A stretch of DNA of 64,000 nt, from contig NZ_CP132359.1 in NCBI RefSeq assembly GCF_030758975.1, positions 2,576,782 through 2,640,781 of the forward strand, in the 5' to 3' direction. The position numbers and the translations under genes were made by a program. Source of the stretch: Bosea beijingensis. GTDB taxonomy: Bacteria; Pseudomonadota; Alphaproteobacteria; Rhizobiales; Beijerinckiaceae. Positions 1-8,689 of the stretch are shown piece by piece (within the stretch, counting starts at the first letter, position 1; every line of letters starts with the position of its first letter). The notes under the pieces were generated by a model. The model was not told the DNA's origin and did not search any database. It was given only the letters and a program-made list of their open reading frames with translations.

Positions 1-2
1 AT

Positions 3-863
3 GCCGGCCTGTTCAACATCGGCGGCGAGGGGCAGGCGACGGTCGCCGGCATTGCCATGGCGATCGCCTGCCTCGCGCTTCCCGCCCTGCCCGGCTTCCT
101 TGCCGCGCCCTTCGCGATCCTCGGCGCGGCGGCGGGCGGCGCGCTCTGGGCTTTCATTCCCGGCTGGCTTCAGGCGAAGCGCGGCAGCCATGTCGTCATC
201 ACCACGATCATGCTGAACTTCGTCGCCGCGACGCTGATCGTCTATCTGCTGCGCGAGGTCATCGGGAAGCCGGGCTCGATGCAGCCCGAGACGCTGGATT
301 TCCCGGCCGGCGCCATCCTGACGCCGATGCATCAATTGCTTGCGCCGTTTGGCCTGAAGCTGCCCTCGACCCCGCTGAACAGCGCCTTCTTCCTCGCGCT
401 GATGGCGCTCGTCGCGGTCTGGCTGCTGATCTGGCGCACGCGACTGGGCTATGCGATCCGCACCGTCGGCGCCAATCCGCGCGCCGCCGCCTATGCCGGC
501 ATCTCACCGGCCGCCGTCACCATGATCGCGATGGCGATTTCGGGCGCGCTTGCCGGCGGGCTCGCGGTCAACGAGGCGCTGGGTGTCCAGCACCGGCTCG
601 TGCTCGATTTCACCGCCGGCTACGGTTTCGTCGGCATCGCCGTCGCTCTGATGGGGCGTGGCCACCCGGCGGGCGTCGGGCTCGCTGCCCTCCTCTTTGG
701 CGTGCTCTATCAGGGCGGCGCCGAGCTTTCCTTCGACAAGCCGGCGATCACCCGCGACATGGTCGTGGTCATCGGCGGCGTGCTCGTGCTGTTTGCCGGC
801 GCGCTCGACGGGCTGTTCCGGCGGCTGGTGGCGGGGGCGCTCGGGATGGGACGCGCGTCATGA
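3..863 (+). CDS. Nucleoside ABC transporter permease, first subunit (5' end outside the window)
   Basis: Inner-membrane permease of the BmpA/NupPQ-type nucleoside importer (branched-chain permease superfamily). The frame is open from base 3 and shows the family motif FNIGGEGQ at once, so the start codon and first membrane segments lie to the left of the window. Several hydrophobic segments follow, and the conserved stretch with RTVGANPRAAAYAGI is present near residue 155 of the visible part. A second permease and pyrimidine/purine salvage genes follow on the same strand, which supports nucleosides as substrate. The ATPase and binding protein are not visible and are probably upstream. A palindromic repeat, not a gene, separates it from the next permease. 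Confidence 0.9.
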   Translation, partial: AGLFNIGGEGQATVAGIAMAIACLALPALPGFLAAPFAILGAAAGGALWAFIPGWLQAKRGSHVVITTIMLNFVAATLIVYLLREVIGKPGSMQPETLDFPAGAILTPMHQLLAPFGLKLPSTPLNSAFFLALMALVAVWLLIWRTRLGYAIRTVGANPRAAAYAGISPAAVTMIAMAISGALAGGLAVNEALGVQHRLVLDFTAGYGFVGIAVALMGRGHPAGVGLAALLFGVLYQGGAELSFDKPAITRDMVVVIGGVLVLFAGALDGLFRRLVAGALGMGRAS

Positions 864-877
864 CAGGATCCGCAACC

Positions 878-1010
878 TTGTCATTCCGGGGCGGTCCGCA
901 GGACCGAACCCGGAACCTACGACCGGGTGAGACCGTTCGTCGTCGTTGCGAAAGCGCGTACCCAGTCGTAGGTTCCGGGTTCTTCGCTGCGCAGGGCCCC
1001 GGAATGACAA
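878..1010. repeat. Intergenic inverted repeat, family A copy 1
   Basis: The gap between the two permease genes is filled by an imperfect palindrome. It begins TTGTCATTCCGGGG and ends CCCCGGAATGACAA, and inner arms around GAACCCGGAACC and GGTTCCGGGTTC also pair. Closely similar elements occur at 24780-24910 and 28135-28267. It sits inside an operon and could fold as a long hairpin in the mRNA. No reading frame in it looks like a gene. Confidence 0.85.
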
Positions 1011-1026
1011 GGCGGGGCGGCTGACG

Positions 1027-2001
1027 ATGGACCTGCTCCAGACCATCGCCGTCGTGCTCGATTCGACGATCCGGCTCTCGATCCCGCTGATCTGCGCGGC
1101 GATGGCGGGCTTGTGGTCGGAGCGGGCCGGGGTCGTCGATATCGGGCTCGAGGGCAAGATGCTTGTCGCCGCCTTCGCCTCGGCGGTCGCGGCCTTCGTC
1201 ACCGGCTCGGCCTGGATCGGGCTTGGTGCCGGCATCCTCGCCGCTCTGGCGCTGGCGCTGGTCCATGGCTTCGCCGCCATCACCTGGCGCGGCAACCAGA
1301 TCGTCTCCGGGGTCGCCATCAACATGCTGGCGGCGGGTCTCACCGTCATCCTCGGCAATGCCTGGTATGCGCAGGGCGGGCGCACCCCCTCGCTCGAAGG
1401 CCCGGCCCGCTTCGGCGAGATCACCTTGCCCTTCGCCCGCTGGGCGCGCGAGCACGTGCCCGGGCTCGGCCTGATCTATGACGAGGTCGTCTCCGGCCAT
1501 GCCGCTCCAGCCTATCTCGCCTTTCTCGGTGTCCTCGTCACCGCGCTCGTGCTGAAGCGCACGCGCTTCGGCCTGCGCATCCGCGCCGTCGGCGAGAACC
1601 CGGCAGCGGTCGACACGGCCGGCATCTCGGTCGCCGGCCTGCGCTACGGCGCCGTTGCGATCTGCGGTGTGCTCTGCGGCATCGGCGGCACCTATCTCGC
1701 CGTCGCGCAATCGGCCGGCTTCCTGCCGCATATGACGGCGGGGCGCGGCTTCATCGCGCTCGCGGCCGTGATTTTCGCGAATTGGCGGCCCTGGCCGGCG
1801 CTCGGCGCCTGCCTGCTCTTCGGCCTGCTCGATGCCGTTGCGATCCGGCTTCAGGGCGTGACATTGCCCGGCATCGGCCTCGTGCCGGTGGAAGCGATCC
1901 AGGCCTTGCCCTATCTGATGACGATCGTCCTGCTCGCCGGCTTCATCGGCAAGGCGACCCCGCCCAGGGCCTCCGGCCTGCCCTATGTCAAGGAACGCTG
2001 A
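1027..2001 (+). CDS. Nucleoside ABC transporter permease, second subunit
   Basis: Partner permease of the preceding gene, 324 residues, polytopic, branched-chain permease superfamily. The family motifs GLWSERAGVVDIGLEGKML (near residue 30) and RAVGENPAAVDTAGI (near residue 190) are present. The ATG at 1027 was chosen because the open frame upstream runs back into the palindromic repeat and adds arginine-rich residues unlike a permease N-terminus. It overlaps the next gene, cdd, by 17 bases, which points to translational coupling and to delivery of imported nucleosides to the salvage enzymes. Substrate is inferred from context; purine or pyrimidine preference cannot be read from the sequence. 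Confidence 0.9.
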   Translation: MDLLQTIAVVLDSTIRLSIPLICAAMAGLWSERAGVVDIGLEGKMLVAAFASAVAAFVTGSAWIGLGAGILAALALALVHGFAAITWRGNQIVSGVAINMLAAGLTVILGNAWYAQGGRTPSLEGPARFGEITLPFARWAREHVPGLGLIYDEVVSGHAAPAYLAFLGVLVTALVLKRTRFGLRIRAVGENPAAVDTAGISVAGLRYGAVAICGVLCGIGGTYLAVAQSAGFLPHMTAGRGFIALAAVIFANWRPWPALGACLLFGLLDAVAIRLQGVTLPGIGLVPVEAIQALPYLMTIVLLAGFIGKATPPRASGLPYVKER

Positions 2002-2413
2002 ATTGCCGGCCGAACCCGATTTCGAGGCCCTGTTCGCCGCTGCCGCCGCGATCCAGAAGCGGGCCTATGCGCCCTATTCGCGCTTCAAGGTCGGGGCCGC
2101 GCTGCTCGGCGATGACGGCACGGTCCATGCCGGCTGCAATGTCGAGAACGCCGCCTATCCCGTCGGTTCCTGCGCCGAGGCCGGGGCGATCGCGGCGATG
2201 ATCGCGGCTGGCGGCAAGGCGATCCGGGCCGTGCTGGTCTTCGGCGAGGGCGCCGAGCTGGTCACGCCCTGCGGCGCATGCCGCCAGCGCATCCGCGAAT
2301 TCGCTGCGCCGGAAACGCCGGTCGCGATCGCCGGCCCCGAAGGCATCCGCGCGCGCTTCACCCTGGAGGAGCTGTTGCCAGCCTCCTTCGGACCGGCCAA
2401 TTTGCCGCGGTGA
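1985..2413 (+). CDS. cdd: Cytidine deaminase
   Basis: Deaminates cytidine and deoxycytidine to uridine and deoxyuridine in the cytoplasm. The 142-residue chain is the short, homotetrameric type. Zinc-site residues are visible as CAE (63-65, Cys63 ligand and Glu65 proton shuttle) and PCGAC (95-99, Cys96 and Cys99 ligands). The substrate-binding stretch with NVENAAYP is near residue 52. The start lies inside the end of the upstream permease gene. Context is a nucleoside uptake and salvage operon: the product can be split by the phosphorylases encoded downstream. Confidence 0.93.
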   Translation: MSRNAELPAEPDFEALFAAAAAIQKRAYAPYSRFKVGAALLGDDGTVHAGCNVENAAYPVGSCAEAGAIAAMIAAGGKAIRAVLVFGEGAELVTPCGACRQRIREFAAPETPVAIAGPEGIRARFTLEELLPASFGPANLPR

Positions 2414-2448
2414 TTTGGGCTGCTGCGGCAGCCGGAAGGGAACGTGCG

Positions 2449-3258
2449 ATGGCGGCCGATCCGGCCTTCGACAAGGTGGCGTCGATTCTGGCGGAACGGG
2501 GCGTCGATGCGATCGATTGCGCGATCGTGCTCGGCACCGGCCTCGGCGCCGTCGCAGAGGATATCCAGGACGCGATCCGGATTCCCTATGCCGATCTGCC
2601 GGGCTTTCCGCGCGGCGAGGTTTCGGGCCATGCCCGTCAGCTCTGCTATGGCACGCTGCATGGCCGCAAGATGCTGATCTACGAAGGCCGCGCCCATTAT
2701 TATGAGGGCGGCGATTCTGCGGTGATGCGCGTGCCGCTCGGCGTGCTCACCGCCTTCGGCTCGCCGCCATTGATCCTGACCAATGCGGCGGGCTCGCTCT
2801 CGGCCGAGATGCGCCCCGGCAGCCTTGCCCTCATCACCGATCATATCAACCTGAACGGCCCCAACCCGCTGATCGGCGACACGGGCGATGGCCGCTTCGT
2901 GCCGATGGTCGATGCCTATGACCCGCATCTGCGCGGCCGCTTCAAGCGCGCGGCGCAGCGGGCGGCGATCCCGCTCGGTGAGGGCGTCTACATGTGGTTC
3001 ACCGGGCCGAGCTTCGAGACGCCGGCCGAGATCCGCATGGCGAAGGTCCTGGGCGCCGATCTCGTGGGCATGTCGACCGTGCCGGAGGTGATCCTGGCGC
3101 GCCGCCACGGCCTGCGCGTTGCCGGCCTGTCCATCGTCACCAATATGGGCGCGGGGCTGCATGGCGGCACGCCGCACCATACCGAGACGCGCGATGTCGC
3201 GGGCCTCGCGGCGGGCGCGCTCAAGCGCCTGGTACGCGCCTTCCTGTCGGAGCTGTAA
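2449..3258 (+). CDS. Purine-nucleoside phosphorylase (type I family)
   Basis: Phosphorolysis of purine (deoxy)ribonucleosides to base and (deoxy)ribose-1-phosphate. The 269 residues match the trimeric low-molecular-mass family in length. Phosphate-loop motif GTGLG is at 29-33, GRAHYYEG at 80-87, and the later TNAAGSL and FTGPSFETPAEIR segments of the purine/ribose site are present. ATG at 2449 is preceded by GGAAGGGAA, a good ribosome site, and begins where homology begins; the frame upstream overlaps cdd and is not needed. The sugar phosphate made here feeds deoC after mutase action; no deoB is visible in the window. Confidence 0.92.
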   Translation: MAADPAFDKVASILAERGVDAIDCAIVLGTGLGAVAEDIQDAIRIPYADLPGFPRGEVSGHARQLCYGTLHGRKMLIYEGRAHYYEGGDSAVMRVPLGVLTAFGSPPLILTNAAGSLSAEMRPGSLALITDHINLNGPNPLIGDTGDGRFVPMVDAYDPHLRGRFKRAAQRAAIPLGEGVYMWFTGPSFETPAEIRMAKVLGADLVGMSTVPEVILARRHGLRVAGLSIVTNMGAGLHGGTPHHTETRDVAGLAAGALKRLVRAFLSEL

Positions 3259-3261
3259 GCC

Positions 3262-4023
3262 ATGTCCGATGCCGATCTCGCCCGGCGCGCGCTCGCGCTG
3301 CTCGATCTGACCGATCTCGCCGACGATGCCACGGAAGCGGGCACGCGCGATCTCTGCCTGCGCGCCGTCTCCGGCCCCGTGCCGGTCGCTGCCATATGCC
3401 TGTGGCCGCGCTTCGTCGCGGCGGCGCGGACCGAGCTCGGCGACGGCCCGGTCCGCATCGCGACCGTCGTGAACTTTCCCGGTGGCGACACCCCGATCGC
3501 CCCGGCCATGCGCGAGACGGAGGAGGCGCTCGCGGCGGGCGCCGACGAGATCGACCTCGTCCTGCCCTGGCGGGTGGTTCTGGCGGGCCAGACGACGGCG
3601 GCGGCCGCCATGGTGCGCAACGTCAAGTCGCTCTGCGGCGAAAGGCGGCTGAAAGTGATCCTGGAAACCGGCGAATATCCCAATCTCGACAAGGTCAGGA
3701 CCACGTCCGAGCTCGCGATCGCGGCCGGCGCCGATTTCATCAAGACCTCGACCGGCAAGACCGCGAATTCGGCCAGCATCCCGGCGGCGCGCGTGATGCT
3801 CAGCGTCATCGCGGAAATGGGCCGCCCCGTCGGGCTGAAGCCGTCCGGCGGGATCAGGACATTGGCCGACGCCACGCGCTATCTCGATCTCGCCGATGCG
3901 ATCATGGGAGAGGATTGGGCGACACCAACGACCTTCCGCTTCGGCGCCAGCGGGCTCTATGGCGCGCTCGTCACGGCCATTGACGGTGCCGCGCCCGATG
4001 CCGCGCCGCGTGGGAGCTATTGA
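3262..4023 (+). CDS. deoC: Deoxyribose-phosphate aldolase
   Basis: Cleaves 2-deoxyribose-5-phosphate to glyceraldehyde-3-phosphate and acetaldehyde. The 253-residue class I aldolase shows the Schiff-base lysine in FIKTSTGK (Lys161), the second essential lysine in GLKPSGGI (Lys193) and the acidic segment DEIDLVLPW (95-103). It starts 3 bases after the phosphorylase stop, and its stop shares a base with the deoA start (TGATG), so it is clearly in the operon. It provides the route from DNA-derived nucleosides to central carbon metabolism. Confidence 0.95.
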   Translation: MSDADLARRALALLDLTDLADDATEAGTRDLCLRAVSGPVPVAAICLWPRFVAAARTELGDGPVRIATVVNFPGGDTPIAPAMRETEEALAAGADEIDLVLPWRVVLAGQTTAAAAMVRNVKSLCGERRLKVILETGEYPNLDKVRTTSELAIAAGADFIKTSTGKTANSASIPAARVMLSVIAEMGRPVGLKPSGGIRTLADATRYLDLADAIMGEDWATPTTFRFGASGLYGALVTAIDGAAPDAAPRGSY

Positions 4024-5348
4024 TGCGCCTGACCCAGGAGATCATCGCCGCCAAGCGCGACGGTGCGGAACTGCCCGAGGCCGATATCCGCCAGCTCATC
4101 GCCGGCTTGCCTGACGGTTCGGTCAGCGAAGGCCAGGCCGCGGCCTTCGCCATGGCGGTCTATTTCAACGGCATGAGCGAACGCGAGCGTGTCGCGCTGA
4201 CGCTGGCCATGCGCGATTCCGGCACGGTGCTGCGCTGGGACGACCTGCCGGGCCCCGCCCTCGACAAGCATTCGACCGGCGGCGTCGGCGATACCGTCAG
4301 CCTGCCGCTGGCGGCGGCGGTCGCGGCTTGCGGCGGCCATGTCCCGATGATCTCCGGCCGCGGCCTCGGCCATACCGGCGGCACGCTCGACAAGCTCGAT
4401 GCGGTGCCGGGTTATGTCACCCAGCCCGGCATCGAACTCTTCCGCAAGGTCGTGCGCGAGGCCGGCTGCGCCATCATCGGCCAGACCGCCGATCTCGCTC
4501 CGGCCGACAAGCGCCTCTATGCCATCCGCGACGTCACCGCGACGGTGGAATCGCTGCCGCTGATCACAGCCTCGATCCTGTCCAAGAAGCTCGCAGCCGG
4601 CCTGCACGGCCTCGCCATGGACGTGAAGTTCGGCTCCGGCGCCTTCCTGCCGGATTACGGCAAGGCGCAGGCCCTGGCGCAGGCATTGGTCGGCGTCGCC
4701 AACGGCGCGGGCATGCCGACCACCGCCCTGCTCACCGACATGAGCGAGCCGCTCGCCTCGGCCGCCGGCAATGCGCTCGAGGTCGCCTATGCGCTCGATC
4801 ACCTCACGGGGCGCCATCGCGAGCCGCGCTTCCACGAGGTTACGGTCGCGCTCGCCGCGGAGATGCTGCTGCTCGGCAAGCTTGCGCCGGATATCGACAC
4901 CGCCCGCGCCAAGATCGAGCAGGCCTTCGCCTCCGGCGCCGCGGCCGAGCGTTTCGCCCGCATGATCGTGGCGCTTGGTGGCCCGGCCGACCTGCTGGAG
5001 GCACCGCAGAAGCATTTTGTCGCTGCGCCGGTCGTGAAGCCGGTCTATCCCGAAACGCCCGGACAGGTCGCTTCCATCGATACGCGCGCCGTCGGGCTTG
5101 CCGTCGTGGCGCTCGGCGGCGGCCGCGTGCGCCCGCAGGACTCGATCGACCACGCCGTCGGCATCGTCGCACTGGCGGGGATCGGCGACGCGGTCGGGCG
5201 CGATCGGCCGCTCGGCATCGTCCATGCTCGTGACGATGCGGGTTACCAAGCGGCAAGCGAGCGCTTGCGCAAGGCATACCGGATCGGAGAGGGTGCGGCG
5301 CGCGGCCCGCTGGTTGTGGAACGGTTGACGGAGAGGGTTACGGGATGA
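4023..5348 (+). CDS. deoA: Thymidine phosphorylase
   Basis: Converts thymidine and phosphate to thymine and 2-deoxyribose-1-phosphate. The 441 residues match the family. The signature KHSTGGVGD (82-90) and the segment SGRGLGHTGGTLDKLDA are clear. The ATG at 4023 overlaps the deoC stop; a TTG one codon earlier is possible but less likely. The end overlaps the next start as ATGA, which argues for coupled translation of the downstream dehydrogenase. Pyrimidine-nucleoside specificity follows from family membership. Confidence 0.95.
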   Translation: MRLTQEIIAAKRDGAELPEADIRQLIAGLPDGSVSEGQAAAFAMAVYFNGMSERERVALTLAMRDSGTVLRWDDLPGPALDKHSTGGVGDTVSLPLAAAVAACGGHVPMISGRGLGHTGGTLDKLDAVPGYVTQPGIELFRKVVREAGCAIIGQTADLAPADKRLYAIRDVTATVESLPLITASILSKKLAAGLHGLAMDVKFGSGAFLPDYGKAQALAQALVGVANGAGMPTTALLTDMSEPLASAAGNALEVAYALDHLTGRHREPRFHEVTVALAAEMLLLGKLAPDIDTARAKIEQAFASGAAAERFARMIVALGGPADLLEAPQKHFVAAPVVKPVYPETPGQVASIDTRAVGLAVVALGGGRVRPQDSIDHAVGIVALAGIGDAVGRDRPLGIVHARDDAGYQAASERLRKAYRIGEGAARGPLVVERLTERVTG

Positions 5349-6289
5349 GTCTGCTTCTGGCCATGACGGGCTGGCATGTCGAGGATTGGCGCGCGCGCTT
5401 CCAGGCGCTGCTGCCGGATATGCCGATCGTCGTCCTCGGCGAGCCCTTCGACCGTCGCGCCGTCCACTATGTCGCGAGCTGGAAGCACCCGCCCGGCAGC
5501 CTGACCGGCCTGCCCAATCTCGCCGCGATCTTCTCGCTGGGTGCGGGCGTCGATTTCCTCTTCGCCGACGACAAACTGCCGGCCGCGCCGATCGCGCGCA
5601 TCGTCGATCCCGACCTGACGACGCGGATGAGCGAATATATCGTCCTGCATTGCCTGAGTTATCTGCGCCAGCAGCGCCGCTATGACAGCCAGCAGCGCGA
5701 GAAGCGCTGGGACGACGATCGCAACCAGCCGGCTGCCCGTTCGGTCCGCGTCGGCATCATGGGGCTCGGCGAACTCGGTCAGGACGCCGCCCGCAAGCTT
5801 GCCGTCATGGGCTTCGACGTCGCCGGCTGGAGCCGTTCGCCCAAGACCATCGAAGACCTTCAGACCTTCTCCGGCGAGGACGGCATGAAGGCCTTCCTCG
5901 CGCGCACCGATATCCTCGTCAGCCTCCTGCCGCTGACGCCGGACACGCGCGGCATCATCAATGCCGAAATGCTCTCCGGCCTCGCGCAGGGCGGGCGCCT
6001 CGGCGGCCCGTTCCTGATCAATGCCGGGCGCGGCGGCCTGCAGGTCGCGGACGATATCCTCGCCGCGCTCGACGCGGGCACGCTGAAGGGTGCGACGCTC
6101 GATGTCTTCGAGGTCGAGCCGCTGCCGGTGGAATCGCGACTCTGGAACCATCCGGGCGTGACGGTGACGCCGCATAACTCGGCGATGTCGGAGCCCGAGG
6201 CGATCGCCACGGCAGTTGCCGCTCAGATCGGGCGGCTGGAAGCGGGCGAGCCGCTGATCAACGTGGTCGATCCGGCGCGGGGCTACTGA
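5345..6289 (+). CDS. D-2-hydroxyacid dehydrogenase, glyoxylate/hydroxypyruvate reductase A type
   Basis: Cytoplasmic NAD(P)H-dependent reductase of 2-keto acids such as glyoxylate or hydroxypyruvate; 314 residues like GhrA. A Rossmann motif GLGELG is at 140-145, the catalytic arginine region appears as NAGRGG, and the histidine region as TPHNSA near the end. It is the last gene of the nucleoside operon (ATGA overlap with deoA), an unexpected partner. It may handle a 2-oxo acid derived from base or deoxyribose breakdown, or simply be co-transcribed. Substrate cannot be told from the sequence. Confidence 0.85.
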   Translation: MSLLLAMTGWHVEDWRARFQALLPDMPIVVLGEPFDRRAVHYVASWKHPPGSLTGLPNLAAIFSLGAGVDFLFADDKLPAAPIARIVDPDLTTRMSEYIVLHCLSYLRQQRRYDSQQREKRWDDDRNQPAARSVRVGIMGLGELGQDAARKLAVMGFDVAGWSRSPKTIEDLQTFSGEDGMKAFLARTDILVSLLPLTPDTRGIINAEMLSGLAQGGRLGGPFLINAGRGGLQVADDILAALDAGTLKGATLDVFEVEPLPVESRLWNHPGVTVTPHNSAMSEPEAIATAVAAQIGRLEAGEPLINVVDPARGY

Positions 6290-6297
6290 GCGGGGGA

Positions 6298-6343
6298 GCA
6301 TCGGCCCGAAAAGTGGAGCGCGGTTTTCGGAAGCAGCCGATGC
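6298..6343. repeat. Inverted repeat, family C copy 1
   Basis: Starts GCATCGGCCCGAAAAGTGG and ends AGCCGATGC; the outer arms GCATCGGC/GCCGATGC pair. It has the same layout as elements at 51321-51370 and 60010-60057 (GCATCGG, then CCGAAAAGTGG-like, then TTTTCGG, then CCGATGC). It follows the nucleoside operon directly and may act as a transcription stop or mRNA end hairpin. Confidence 0.7.
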
Positions 6344-6355
6344 AAAATCAAAGAA

Positions 6356-6393
6356 CCAGATCATCGGACTGAATAATCAGTCGGATGATCTGG
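6356..6393. terminator. Strong hairpin downstream of the nucleoside operon
   Basis: Two 17-base arms (6356-6372 and 6377-6393) pair with a single mismatch around the 4-base loop ATAA. It lies after the family C repeat, between the dehydrogenase stop and the next gene. There is no T-run after it, so classic intrinsic termination is not certain; it may instead protect the 3' end or be part of a composite repeat. Nothing else is recognisable in the 196-base gap. Confidence 0.45.
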
Positions 6394-6485
6394 CTGGCAG
6401 CCGTCATGGAACGGTCGCCGGGCTGTCGTCGGGGCGCAATCCCGGCGGGTGAAGCGAAGGCTTCGCCTTAATCCCGGAGCCATCC

Positions 6486-7847
6486 ATGCGCCTGCCGCTC
6501 ATCGCCGCCCTGTTGTTGTCCTCGACCATCCTCGCAGGGGCGCAGGACGCACAGAAGGAATTCCCCGCGAAGCTCGTCGGCCATGCCCTGTTGCCGGCGA
6601 ACACGATCATTCCGGCGCCGGCCGATGCGCCTGCCGATTTCAAGGTCTCCGGCAAGTTCGTCACGCCCGGCAAGCGCGTCGAGGCGGTCGGGACGGTGAT
6701 GGGCACCTCGGGCGGGCGCCCGACCGGGCTCTCGACACCCTTCGCCGGCCAGCCCTTGCAGGGCTTTTCCGGTATCCGCTCGCTGGGAAATGGCGAGTTT
6801 CTGGTGCTGACCGACAACGGCTTCGGTGCCAAGGCGAACTCGCCGGACGCGATGCTGTTCTTCCACCGACTCAAGGCGGATTTCGGCAAGGGCGCGGTCG
6901 AACGCCTTTCGACCACCTTCCTGCACGATCCCGACAAGAAGGTCCCCTTCCGCATCGTCCATGAGGGCACCGAGAAGCGCTATCTGACCGGCGCGGATTT
7001 CGATCCCGAGTCGATCCAGCCGATCGGCGGCAAGTTCTGGATCGGCGAGGAATTCGGCCCCTATCTCATCCGCGTCGATCCCAGCGGCAAGGTCGAGGCC
7101 GTGTTCGAGACGCAGGTCGACGGCAAGCCGGCCCGCTCGCCGGATCACTATGCCATCAGCACGCCCGGCGCGCCGGATGCGCCGATGCCGGCCTTCAATG
7201 TGCGCCGCTCCAAGGGCTATGAGGGCATGGCGCAGTCGCCGGACGGCCGGTTCCTCTATCCGCTGCTCGAAGGCCCGCTCTGGAACGCCGAGACCAAGGG
7301 CAACGAGGAGGTCGACGGCAAGGAAGTCCTGCGCATCCTCGAATTCGACGTCGCCAACGAGAAATGGACCGGCCGCTCCTGGCTCTACCCGCTGGAGCAG
7401 AAGGGCAACGCCATCGGCGACTTCAACATGATCGACGCCACGACCGCGCTGATCATCGAGCGCGATAACGGCGAGGGCACCGCCGACAAGGCCTGCGCCA
7501 CCGGCCAGAAGGGCCCGGACTGCTTCCAAGACCTCGCCAAGTTCAAGCGCGTCGTGAAGATCGAGATGAACGAGGCCAATGTCGGCAAGCCGGTGCGCAA
7601 GGTCGGCTTCATCGACCTCCTGAAGATCGCCGACCCCGATGGCAAGGCGAAGCAGGGCGCCATCGATGGCGTGCTGCCCTTCCCCTTCTTCACCATCGAG
7701 AATGTCGACGTGGTCGATCGCATCAATGGCATCATCGTCGTCGGCAATGACAACAACCTGCCCTTCTCCTCCTCGCGCGATCCGAAGAAGGCCGACGACA
7801 ACGAACTCGTCCTGCTCTCGGTCAAGGACTTGCTCGACGCGAAGTGA
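6486..7847 (+). CDS. Secreted esterase-like/phytase-like family protein
   Basis: 453 residues with a cleavable signal peptide (hydrophobic residues about 4-18, cleavage near AGAQ). The mature part resembles the family called esterase-like activity of phytase: segments such as SGIRSLGNGEFLVLTDNGFG and the repeated acidic WIGEEFGPYLIRVDPSG suggest a beta-propeller with metal-binding acidic loops. Periplasmic or secreted phosphoesterase activity is inferred from the family only. It stands alone, with repeat hairpins before it and another repeat after it. A C-x7-C pair (residues near 338-346, in CATGQKGPDC) could form a disulfide. Confidence 0.75.
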   Translation: MRLPLIAALLLSSTILAGAQDAQKEFPAKLVGHALLPANTIIPAPADAPADFKVSGKFVTPGKRVEAVGTVMGTSGGRPTGLSTPFAGQPLQGFSGIRSLGNGEFLVLTDNGFGAKANSPDAMLFFHRLKADFGKGAVERLSTTFLHDPDKKVPFRIVHEGTEKRYLTGADFDPESIQPIGGKFWIGEEFGPYLIRVDPSGKVEAVFETQVDGKPARSPDHYAISTPGAPDAPMPAFNVRRSKGYEGMAQSPDGRFLYPLLEGPLWNAETKGNEEVDGKEVLRILEFDVANEKWTGRSWLYPLEQKGNAIGDFNMIDATTALIIERDNGEGTADKACATGQKGPDCFQDLAKFKRVVKIEMNEANVGKPVRKVGFIDLLKIADPDGKAKQGAIDGVLPFPFFTIENVDVVDRINGIIVVGNDNNLPFSSSRDPKKADDNELVLLSVKDLLDAK

Positions 7848-7864
7848 GGGGAGGGAGCACCGCC

Positions 7865-7955
7865 GTCATGCTCGCCCTTGTGGCGAGCATCCACGTCTTG
7901 AACACGGCACTCGACGAGTGAAGACGTGGATGGTCGGGACAAGCCCGACCATGAC
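7865..7955. repeat. Intergenic inverted repeat, family E
   Basis: Begins GTCATGCTCGCCCTTGTGG and ends GGGCTTGTCCCG-like sequence running into CATGAC; inner arms ATCCACGTCTT and AAGACGTGGAT pair exactly. It lies between two convergent genes (phytase-like and nth) and may serve as a two-way terminator. I found only this copy in the window. Confidence 0.7.
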
Positions 7956-7979
7956 GCGAGCGTGGTGCTGCCAGTGACC

Positions 7980-8681
7980 TCAGGCGATCCGCTTGTCGGC
8001 CGAATCGCAGAGGTCGTTCTGGATGCAGCGGACGCATTCGGGGCGCTGTGCCTTGCAGGTGTAGCGCCCGTGCAGGATCAGCCAGTGATGGGCGTGCCGT
8101 CCGAATTCGGGCGGCACCGCCTTCTCCAGACCGAGCTCGACCTGCAGCACGTTCTTGCCCGGCGCGATGCGCAGGCGGTTGGCGATGCGGAAGACATGGG
8201 TGTCGACGGCGTGGGTGATCTCGCCGAAGGCGATGTTGAGCACGACATTGGCGGTCTTGCGGCCGACGCCGGGCAGGCTCTCCAGCGCCTCGCGCGTCGC
8301 CGGCACCTCGCCGCCATACTCGGCGATCAGCTTCTCGCAGAGTGCGATCACGTTCTTCGCCTTGGTGCGGTAGAGGCCGATCGTCTTGACGTATTCGCGC
8401 ACGGTCTCCTCGCCGAGCGCGAGCATCTTCTCCGGCGTGTCGGCAATGGCGAAGAGCGGGCGCGTTGCCTTGTTCACCCCGACATCGGTCGCCTGAGCCG
8501 ACAGGACGACGGCGACCAGCAGCGTGAAGGCGTTGACGTAGTCCAGCTCGCCCTTGGGCTCGGGATTGGCTGCCTGGAAACGGCGGAAGATCTCGTAGAT
8601 TTCCGCCGGCTTGCGGGCGCGCGGCAACGTGATGCGCTTTGTCGGCGCCGCGACAAGAGGGGGCCTGTTCCGCTGATCCAT
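7980..8681 (-). CDS. nth: Endonuclease III, DNA glycosylase/AP lyase
   Basis: Base-excision repair enzyme removing oxidised pyrimidines. 233 residues with the helix-hairpin-helix LPGVGRKTANV (136-146), catalytic lysine Lys142 and aspartate Asp160 (in AVDTHVFR). The four-cysteine iron-sulfur loop C-x6-C-x2-C-x5-C is complete (Cys209, 216, 219, 225). It is divergent from the DUF2244 gene with only 20 bases between starts, so the two promoters must overlap the coding ends. The first 20 residues are a basic extension common in alphaproteobacterial members. Confidence 0.95.
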   Translation of the reverse strand: MDQRNRPPLVAAPTKRITLPRARKPAEIYEIFRRFQAANPEPKGELDYVNAFTLLVAVVLSAQATDVGVNKATRPLFAIADTPEKMLALGEETVREYVKTIGLYRTKAKNVIALCEKLIAEYGGEVPATREALESLPGVGRKTANVVLNIAFGEITHAVDTHVFRIANRLRIAPGKNVLQVELGLEKAVPPEFGRHAHHWLILHGRYTCKAQRPECVRCIQNDLCDSADKRIA

Positions 8682-8689
8682 GACGGCGT

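Noticed and set aside
878..1010. Palindromic repeats as a CRISPR array or small coding genes
   Set aside because: Copies are isolated, not tandem with spacers, and each is a self-complementary element; the short frames crossing them are not conserved-looking.
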